A stretch of 64,000 bases of DNA from Haliclona indistincta (lineage: Eukaryota; Porifera; Demospongiae; Haplosclerida; Chalinidae), in the NCBI GenBank assembly GCA_964017065.1, contig OZ024784.1, positions 11,203,152 through 11,267,151 on the forward strand. Direction: 5' to 3'. The position numbers and the translations under genes were made by a program. The notes beneath the pieces were generated by a model. The model saw only the letters and a program-made list of their open reading frames with translations, was not told the origin of the DNA and searched no databases. Position 1 is the stretch's first letter. Every line of letters starts with the position of its first letter. Below are positions 56,828 to 64,000 of this stretch, piece by piece.

Positions 56828-57953
56828 GGTGACGGTTACTAGTTTGAGCTAATTACTATTCACAGAATAGAAACGTCTGTAACAGGAAAAGGAGCTATAA
56901 CGTTGCGCAGACCATCATTCGATGCACCAAATTCAGCTGTTCTCCAAAAGTAAATAAGCAAGCAGCAGATCGAACTCGCCATCTGGTAGCGGGCAAAACG
57001 AATGTGACTAAAAACGCATTTTCTTGCACCAAATTGTCTCAAACGGCTCGATCGCAGCTAGGGAAAGTAGTATCTAGTAGTGTGCTCCAAGACCTCCTCG
57101 AGTGCCCGAACTTGTTTCCCCTGGATATTGATAAAGGCGGAGTTTACACGAAAATGATTAGCCCAAAAACGGGTAAATGTATGCGTAATCAGCTGAAGCG
57201 TTTTAGCTGTTTACAAGACGCCGGTTTGCCCAGGGAAGTTAATTTAACCAATAGAATGTGGGTGTGGCATCTTCAGGCAAGCTCGCTGTTATTCGCTTGA
57301 AAGCACAAACCAAAGCGAAAGAAGAAACTCTTTGTTGATAATTATTATTATGTTGTTTGAGGACTCTTCCTAGCATTCATTGCAAGTATAAAGGTTGAGG
57401 TACACTCATACAAAAAGTTTGAAATCGTTTTTGCTGTTTATACGAGCGTTTTCAAGTCTTCGTTTTCGAGGTCTCCACTTTGGTCTCTGTTTTCATAAGT
57501 CTCCGCTACCTATGCATTTTCACCTGATAGCGTTGTTGTGTAAACGCCGCCAAACATAGTGCGACTTACAGGCAAAAAGGTCTAAACTCGCCGTGATTTT
57601 GTGGCGTCCTCACGGACATTTCACTGAATAACTCGCGCTATGTTTATCAGTAGCCGAGTAAACAGGTTTGGGCACTCGAGGAGGTCCTGGAGCACTACTA
57701 GATACAACTTTCGCTAGCTGCCATCGAGCCGTTTGAGAGAATTTTGGCGCAAGAAAATGCGTTTTTAGTTGCATTCGTTTGCCCGCTACCAGACGGCATG
57801 TTCGATCTGCTGCTTGCTTATTTTACTTTTGGAGAACAGCTGACTTTGATGCATCAAATGATGGTCTGCACAACGTTATAGCATGCTTCCTTTTGCTGCT
57901 ACAGATGTTTATATTCTGTGAATATTAACTAGCTCAGATGGGTAACCGTCACC
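56828..57953. mobile_element. TTAA-A palindromic MITE, copy 2
   Basis: Same family as 12-884: GGTGACGGTTACTAGTTTGA ... ATGGGTAACCGTCACC between TTAA at 56824-56827 and 57954-57957. The arms carry the shared 'caagcagcagatcgaac' and 'agtatctagtagtg' blocks in opposite orientation. The spacer (57120-57660) is longer and different from that of copy 1. Confidence 0.9.
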
Positions 57954-57957
57954 TTAA

Positions 57958-58276
57958 CTGAATTGTTCTAGAAAAAACTGTTCGTGACTTTAATCTGTAG
58001 GTATTTTGAACTATGACGAATGGACGCGAATGGATAGTGATACTAAAGGACGAGTGAAGATGGCTAGAGTCCGCAAGACTCAAACGAAGGAAGAAGCAAA
58101 GCTGTTAATTGAACTATGAAGCCAAACCGTGTCCAAGTGCACACTTAATGCATTACCATGATTACGACATGAAAGACTGCTGTGTTGTAAATGTGTGAAC
58201 TGCATCGTATAAGTTGACTGGCCTGCAGCTTCATTCCAAAAAACACTGATCAAGAAACTCCACCTTAACCCTTTAA
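57958..58276. other. Intron sequence, no feature seen
   Basis: Unrecognised, between two TTAA-site elements. Confidence 0.35.
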
Positions 58277-58737
58277 CCCTTCACAAGCGACGGGCGACTA
58301 TAGTCGCCTAGCATGTTTAATGTCACAGGAAGTGGGTGTCAAAATTCGAAGATAGGTTTATTTCGCCGGTTAGCAAAATAGGGCGGTTGGGGGTGGAATG
58401 GCGGGCCCATGGCGGGAAACCTAGCACCACTGGGTTTCTTGGGGCCTCTTGACATAAAAAGAAGCCATACATGCACTAGTTTTGACTCACACGTGCTGTT
58501 TTGACCAAAGAAGCGGCATTTTTTTTGCTCCAGTGAGGATGATTCTAGCACACGACAGTAGGTAGATTGTCATGTGGGCGTGGTTAATTGCACTTGTCAT
58601 TGACAACAAGCCCGCACGTTGTGCAAGTTGATTTTGCATATTAACGGTGATCATAGCACTAGTTTGTCTGTGTAATGGTTACAAAGGTTAGTAATCCACA
58701 CAAACAGAGGCTAGAATTTCTGTCCGCACTTCAAGGG
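58277..58737. mobile_element. piggyBac-like MITE (PB-2), copy 2
   Basis: TTAA-CCCTTCACAAGCGACGGG ... CACTTCAAGGG-TTAA (TTAA at 58273-58276 and 58738-58741). The subterminal GGCGACTATAGTCGCC is a perfect 16-base palindrome here, imperfect in the copy at 25674. The interiors of the two copies align almost throughout. Confidence 0.92.
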
Positions 58738-58773
58738 TTAAATATTAAAGTATCTTGCTAGAATTTTAACCGT

Positions 58774-59760
58774 TTTCTTTCTTTCCTTCTTTCTTCAACT
58801 CGCCTAGCGCCTTTACGCGAGCAGTGTCGAGACCAAAACACCCACGAACAGTCGTGAAATTCTCCTGGCATGTGCCTTTTGAACTTAGTTTTTAGCGAAA
58901 CGACGATATACATTTGACGAGCTCACGATCACGAACAGTTGTCAGCTAAGTGTTTGACGCCATTATTGTGATTACGTAATACGCACGTGACCAAACACAC
59001 TTGTAGAGTATCGCCGTATGGAGAGCGCATATTGGCGTCTGGAGTCTTCGAAGAACAACTCACAGAGTAAGCTCGTGTATTATCACCGTTCTGCTGCTTG
59101 CCAGATAGTATCACAGCCATACAGACAATACTAAACCAGAGTGGGCGGGGCTCGTATGCTGTGTATCCAGGCTGCGCATGCATGAATGCATGAGCTACAT
59201 GTAGTTTCAGTATTTAGGAGCTACAAGTTAAAAAGCAATTATCAAGAAAAGCAAACCAAACCAATGATGGAAACAAAAAAGAGATACATTATCTTGTCGA
59301 ATTCGAACTGCACCAAAAATTTGAAACTCACTGTAAAAGAAAAAAGGACACAAACAAGAAAATAAAAAGATTTCTAACGAAATCAAAAGGATGTAGGGAT
59401 AAAGAAATCAGCTACTGGTCCACAATGTAAACCAACAAGGAGCAAGCATGGAATGGTAACACGATTGACTTGCTAACAGACCATAGATCCTACATCAGTG
59501 GCTGACTACAGCAGTTCTGCTAGTTGCTATTGACTGACACCTGACATGCATTGAATTGAATTTAGCTTGTGACAAAATAATTATAGTATAGTCAAAATGT
59601 TATGTACAGCCACTGATGTAGGGATCTATGGTCTGTTAGCAAGTCAATCGTGTTACCATTCCATGCTTGCTCCTTGTTGGTTTACATTGTGGACCAGTAG
59701 CTGATTTCTTTATCCCTACATCCTTTTGATTTCGTTAGAAATCTTTTTATTTTCTTGTAT
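58774..59760. mobile_element. HPF1 copy 10, hairpin end missing
   Basis: Starts inside the CTTT tract (tttctttctttccttctttc), continues with CTCGCCTAGCGCCTTTACGC and the body. It ends in palindrome arms about 59362-59500 and 59606-59752 of the same subfamily as copy 8. The terminal hairpin and YY1-like motif are absent. Confidence 0.85.
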
Positions 59761-60475
59761 ACCAGGCTCTAATACGAGCCTGGTCATGACACTACTGCCA
59801 GGGTGGCTGTACACTCTTTAAAAAAATTATTGATGAAAAACTTTCTTTCACCTTGTAGCATGCGACAGAAAATCTAGCAAAGCAAGACTAGGTATTATGA
59901 ATCATTGAGTGTGTCTCTATGATGCAGATTAGAATGCTGTGCAATATTCTTCAAGAAAACATCGACATGGTTGTAGTGCAAAGCCAAAACAGGATTAAAA
60001 TTCAACCCATTAAAACTATCTCCAGAGTACGTGTTTCCTAACTGACAGCAAGAGCTATTATTTTATTATCTTTCAAAAAATTACGGCTGAGATCGAAAAA
60101 ATAGCCAAATTGTTGTCTATTGGAGTGGGGTTTCTTAAAATCAAAAACAATTTAATCCCAAATTTCACTTAGTTCAAACCTAGAGATAATTCAAAAGAGT
60201 TGACTATTAAATTGTATTGCTTTTTGCAGAGTTTGCCTAGAAAACTTTTCGGTTAGAAAAAAAATGCACAATCATTGTTTATCTTTGATGAAGACAAAGA
60301 GACACAGTTATTGAACAAGTTTCACATAGCTAAATTTTCTCTGTTGCGAACTAAAAGGTGAAGAAAGTTGCTAATTACAGTATGACACCAAAAATGCACC
60401 ATTTAAAATATCCAAAGCAGTTATACTGCTTAAATATTTCTATAATTATAAAGAACAAAAACGAATAAGCCTCAC
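59761..60475. other. Intron sequence, no feature seen
   Basis: AT-rich intron between plakin exons; no repeat partner recognised. Confidence 0.4.
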
Positions 60476-60635
60476 TGATTTTTTCTTTAAAGTTCACCCA
60501 TTTTTTTTTTAACAAATGCAGCTGAGTTTCAAGACCATGGACAGCTCTATGATGAGCCACATGCAGTATCTCTTCACCAGTTTGTACAACTTGCTCATAC
60601 ATAGGCTGACATGATATTGCATCTTGATTGATAAC
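60476..60635 (-). CDS. Plakin spectrin-repeat exon
   Basis: This 160-nt exon is entered after CACTTCAG and left at ATCA|GTGAGG. It starts in phase 0 after the exon at 60943 and gives one base to a Ser codon completed at 56340. The product begins VINQDAISCQPMYEQVVQTG and continues EEILHVAHHRAVHGLETQLH and LLKKKWVNFKEKI: helix B and helix C of a spectrin repeat with the conserved Trp. Reading through the donor gives a longer false ORF (to 60375). The intron upstream is short (307 bases), unlike the rest. Confidence 0.92.
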
Positions 60636-60942
60636 CTGAAGTGAATAAGTTAAACAAAATTAATATTAGGAATGCACTGCGATTAATTTTCTACATAAGC
60701 TTAACCCGTAAACATAACAGTGTCTACGTATAGTGCAAGTGCTAGAGTTATAATGTGGACACTGCATGTGATCTCAAATGAAACTTGTATGTATAACAAT
60801 CAGGACACGATTGTGGGTCGCAAGGGTTTCCAGATTAGAGAGTTTCCACAGTAACACATATGCTCTTATATTTTATAATGTGCAATGTACTACAAAGAGT
60901 TATTTGATGTCACATTGGGCAAAATCAATCTGCATGTAGTAC

Positions 60943-61074
60943 CTCCATCTTTTCAATTTGTTGCTGAAGTGTTACAACTTCGGTACTTGGTGGAACAAGG
61001 AGGTCCAGATCAGCTTCCTTTTCAGCAGTTAACTGCCAAATGTCACGTATACCTTGACTAAACTCAGATGCACT
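60943..61074 (-). CDS. Plakin spectrin-repeat exon (most upstream in window)
   Basis: The exon is 132 nt (44 codons, phase 0 to phase 0), entered after TTTCACAG and left at ATGGAG|GTACTA. The product begins SASEFSQGIRDIWQLTAEKE and ends TEVVTLQQQIEKME, the first helix of a spectrin repeat. Joined to the next exon it gives the usual heptad-like register (LQQQIEKME-VINQD). The donor GTACTA is weaker than the others. No upstream exon was found in 61075-64000. Confidence 0.88.
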
Positions 61075-61323
61075 CTGTGAAAGAACAATTATGGTATTAA
61101 TTTTCCATAACCACTATTGACGTATATAGACGTCAGATTTGGCTCCACTTCAAACGTTAAAAATGACTATTTTAGAGCAATTCTTTTAAAGGTGAAGTGG
61201 GCGAAACTCATGTAGTTGTTCGCACGCATGCGCATGTGTTCAGTAGCGCACGTTAGATATAGAGCAAGTCACCAGGTGCCAGCTGTAGCTCTTCCCATCT
61301 CCTAGTGTCTCTCTATAATTATC

Positions 61324-61700
61324 ATGCCCCATGGTCGACGTACTCATCTCAGATGCTCTGGAAGTCTTCCACGGTTGCTGCTGGTGGTGGATTGCCAGTT
61401 TCCAACACGTGTGGACGTGGAACTGGTCGAGGCCGCAGAACTACCAATCGAGGCCGTGGATCCGGTCATACAGGACCTGCCATTCTGCCTCAGGCAACTT
61501 TATCGTCTACTTCTGACTCTGAGGACTTGGAAACAGACTCTGATTACCTGCTAAGGCTGGTGTGGAAGGCAGTTCAGCAGATCCTCGCCGAGTCTGGACA
61601 TGTTAACGTCAAGACATCTGACAATCCCTCTTCTTCAGGTACAATCATAGCATACTTTAAGGCACATGCACAGCACTACACGTTCATACAATTAATGTTG
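61324..61700 (+). pseudogene. Gag N-terminus of a second DIRS-type element, fragment
   Basis: Starts MPHGRRTH, like MPHGKTNR at 34802, then (with a frame change) a Gly/Arg-rich part RGTGRGRRTTNRGRGSGHTG and an acidic part SDSEDLETDSDYLLRLVWKA. It ends near a possible splice donor CAG|GTACAA at 61639. No downstream gag, RT or recombinase follows. Confidence 0.6.
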
Positions 61701-61843
61701 GTTGCACGTTGTGTAACCATGGTTAATGTTGGCTGCAGCCAGCCTTCGCACGTGCACAAGCCTTACGTGCGCATCACATTCAGCCACAATCTCTCGTGGT
61801 CACCACAGTCACCTCCGAGGTCTTTACTCTAAGTACTAGTTAA

Positions 61844-61992
61844 AGCACCACTCCGAGTGCTCTACGCAATATAATAGCACGAGGGGCGTGGCGAGAGGCA
61901 AATGGAGCACGAGCCGAAGGCGAGTGCTCAATTTATCTCGAGACACGACCCGAGTGCTATTATATTGCGTAGAGCACGAGAAGAGCGGTGCT
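61844..61992. mobile_element. Small foldback element on TTAA (related to 4894-5034)
   Basis: TTAA-AGCACCACTCCGAGTGCTCT ... AGAGCACGAGAAGAGCGGTGCT-TTAA, with nested inverted words GCAATATAATAGCAC / GTGCTATTATATTGC. The centre holds a GAGCACGAG...GAGTGCTC hairpin. Shares GTGCTCTACG and GCACGAGGGG with the copy at 4894. Confidence 0.78.
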
Positions 61993-61999
61993 TTAACAG

Positions 62000-63006
62000 G
62001 TTTAGAGTGTGACCTTGTACAATTACCATAAGGGATACTGCTAGCAGGCCGAAGACAGTCCAGTATAAACGCTACCATTACGGGAATTTACGGAATTATA
62101 CGGAAATTGTTACACGAGCACATGGTGGAAGGTAACTGTGGACGAGAGCGCTGTGATTTCGACTTGGGAATATGATAGGAGCAGAGAATTCAACACCAGA
62201 AAAGAAGACGTGTCTTATTTATCTAACTACCAGTGGGCTAAAGCTATGAAGGAATCATGAATCAGTGGGGAACGACTTCACCGAACCTCGTGGATGAAAG
62301 TATCCATCGAACGTACATCAGCAGTGACGCCGAGCTACTTGCTATGCTGCCATGTAGCTACTTTCCGGTTTCATCCTGTCTTTGAGAAGCTGTAGCGCCC
62401 TGGATAAACCTGACGTCACCTACATTGCTAACGGCGTGTCCCTCCTATCTAGCTTTCTTCTGGCCTTTTGATCGCTGTTAAAGACACTGAATAGTCTCTG
62501 TTCGACATTGCTTTAGTATTTTATCAAAATGAAAGTTGTTTATGTTTCATCGCATGTATTTTGTAATTAAATTCACTGCATATCGGCATGTTAACACCTG
62601 GTAGATAGAGCACTGCGGTGGAAAATAGAGCACTGTAGAACAATGGGTTTAGGAAAATAGAGCACTGCTTGAACAATGGGCAGTGCGTACTATGGAATAT
62701 AGAGCACTGTCGGCACCTTTGATCTTGTATGGTATCATACTCTAAAGCCTTGTTAGGTCCTCTGAATAATTATTTTACACGCCATGTTGTCTTCGTTGGA
62801 GCCAACTGGTACAGTAATCGGGGAGCTGTGCGGTAGGCGTCTTACTACCTTCCGCTGAGCAGAGCTCACAACATTTTGTTCCTGCCTTGGTCTCGCGGAC
62901 ACTGGCACAAGAGACTCGCCGAAACACAGCGATTCGAACATATAATAACGTCTGACAGTGTAAGTTTGAGCAACTACTTCAACAACAACACACTGGACAC
63001 AGTCAC
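62000..63006. other. Intron sequence with a short dispersed repeat
   Basis: The word 'aatagagcactg' occurs four times at 62606-62709. Otherwise nothing was recognised; a 62-codon ORF at 62753 is featureless. Confidence 0.4.
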
Positions 63007-63010
63007 TTAA

Positions 63011-63730
63011 GGGGACGGTTACCAGTTTGCCTAATTAAAGATTCATAAAATAAAATTAAATCATAGTGAGGAGACAAAAAGCGCTATAAAGCTAAGATAA
63101 GTTGTATTGAATGCACCATCGACTAATCTATGTATAAAATAGTCCAGGCCAACAACTGCTACGGTAGAATAAGCCGGAATTGCGCCAAAGCCGATCGCTA
63201 TAAAACACGGTTTTTCTACGCCAAATTTCTTGACGAGCGTGCTAAGGCAAGAAGCGAAGTACTCACCAAACGCTTCTTAAGGATAAACTCTAGGGCGAGA
63301 TCTATATTGGAAAGAATAGAAGCATCTTGTTTCTGAAAAATTCCCAATAAATGGCTTAAGGAAGACGCTGAAACACGCCATTTTAGCCATTTATTGGGAA
63401 TTTTTCGGAAGCAAGATGCTTCTATTTTTTCCAATATAGATCTCGCCCTAGAGTTTATCCATAAGAAGCGTTTGGTGAGTACTTCGCTTCTTGCCTTAGC
63501 ACGCTCGTCAAGAAATTTGGCGTAGAAAAACTGAGTTTTATACCGATCGGCTTTGGTGCAATTCCGGCTTATTCTACCGTAGCAGTTGTTGGCCTGGACT
63601 ATTTTATACATAGATTAGTCGATGGTGCATTCAATACAACTTATCTTAGCTTTATAACGCTTTTCGTCTCCACACTATGATTTAATATTATTTTATGAAT
63701 ATTTAATTAGGCAAACTGGTAACCGTCCCC
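63011..63730. mobile_element. TTAA-B palindromic MITE, copy 2
   Basis: GGGGACGGTTACCAGTTTGC ... GCAAACTGGTAACCGTCCCC between TTAA at 63007-63010 and 63731-63734. The two arms are near-perfect inverse copies of about 350 bases meeting at 'cattttagccatttattggg', so almost the whole 720 bp is one hairpin. Full-length reference for the damaged copy at 32984. Confidence 0.93.
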
Positions 63731-63861
63731 TTAAATACAAAAATTAAACCAGACATACAGACAGAGTGCTTCGCTATTCACTACAATACACAATACAACT
63801 ACAAGCATACAGTACACATTAAGACAACCTACACCACAAGCACATGGCAGACATGAAGTGG

Positions 63862-64000
63862 CATTTATTTTGTTGAGGCGGATCCAACTGACTGCATCTT
63901 GGCTAACACTTCAGAAAAATTATTGAGATGTTCAGTTCCTGTTTTTCAAGTGATTAGAACGTCATCCAAGTAAACACAAACACCAGGAATATTCTTGAAC
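63862..64000 (-). pseudogene. Ty3/gypsy reverse-transcriptase fragment at the window edge
   Basis: The minus strand reads FKNIPGVCVYLDDVLIT, a stop, then TEHLNNFSEVLAKMQSVG, matching the gypsy RT around the catalytic YLDD and the following helix. A frameshift follows near 63880. The element probably continues beyond the window. Different lineage from the gypsy element at 40780. Confidence 0.82.

Overview
The window looks like animal (metazoan) nuclear DNA. The only host gene I recognise is a plakin/spectraplakin (the MACF1, dystonin and Short stop family) on the minus strand. Six of its exons can be read, at 61074-60943, 60635-60476, 56340-56168, 31146-30923, 4365-4217 and 1064-892. They encode spectrin-repeat segments followed by two EF-hands. 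All six have AG/GT splice borders and compatible phases, giving 1011 coding bases (337 codons) spread over about 60 kb. The degenerate LINE at 20.9-23.9 kb is of a type I associate with sponges and cnidarians, so a non-bilaterian animal, possibly a demosponge, is my best but weak guess.

Almost everything else is transposable-element sequence in the introns. The 3.2 kb intron between the EF-hand exons holds a palindromic element, an inverted repeat and a tandem repeat. The 26.6 kb intron (4366-30922) holds hAT elements of several lineages, a scrambled PIF/Harbinger transposase, a decayed LINE, piggyBac-like, pogo-like and hAT-like MITEs, and many copies of an unusual 'hairpin-plus-palindrome' family, here called HPF1. 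The 25 kb intron (31147-56167) holds three TTAA-site elements end to end. The last of these spans about 20.7 kb because it has been filled by a Tol2-like hAT pair of ends, a tyrosine-recombinase (DIRS/Ngaro-like) retroelement, a Ty3/gypsy element, a copia remnant, a THAP-bearing inverted-repeat element and several MITEs.

HPF1 and a sister family, HPF2, share an asymmetric plan: a short terminal hairpin, a conserved AAGATGGCGGCTAC motif (YY1-like), a CTTT/CTTCTT microsatellite, and a large palindrome at the other end built around CCCTACATCAGYGGCT. One HPF1 copy sits inside the palindrome of another, which fixes the ends of the element.

The region at 47.16-47.56 kb, downstream of the broken tyrosine recombinase, is packed with hairpins. 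It includes three tandem double-hairpin units whose stems differ in sequence but keep pairing.

No transposase or polymerase gene in the window is intact: each one I recognise has frameshifts, stops, truncations, nested insertions or lost catalytic residues. No tRNA, rRNA or CRISPR array was seen. Repeat and exon borders were read by eye; no alignment or database search was run.
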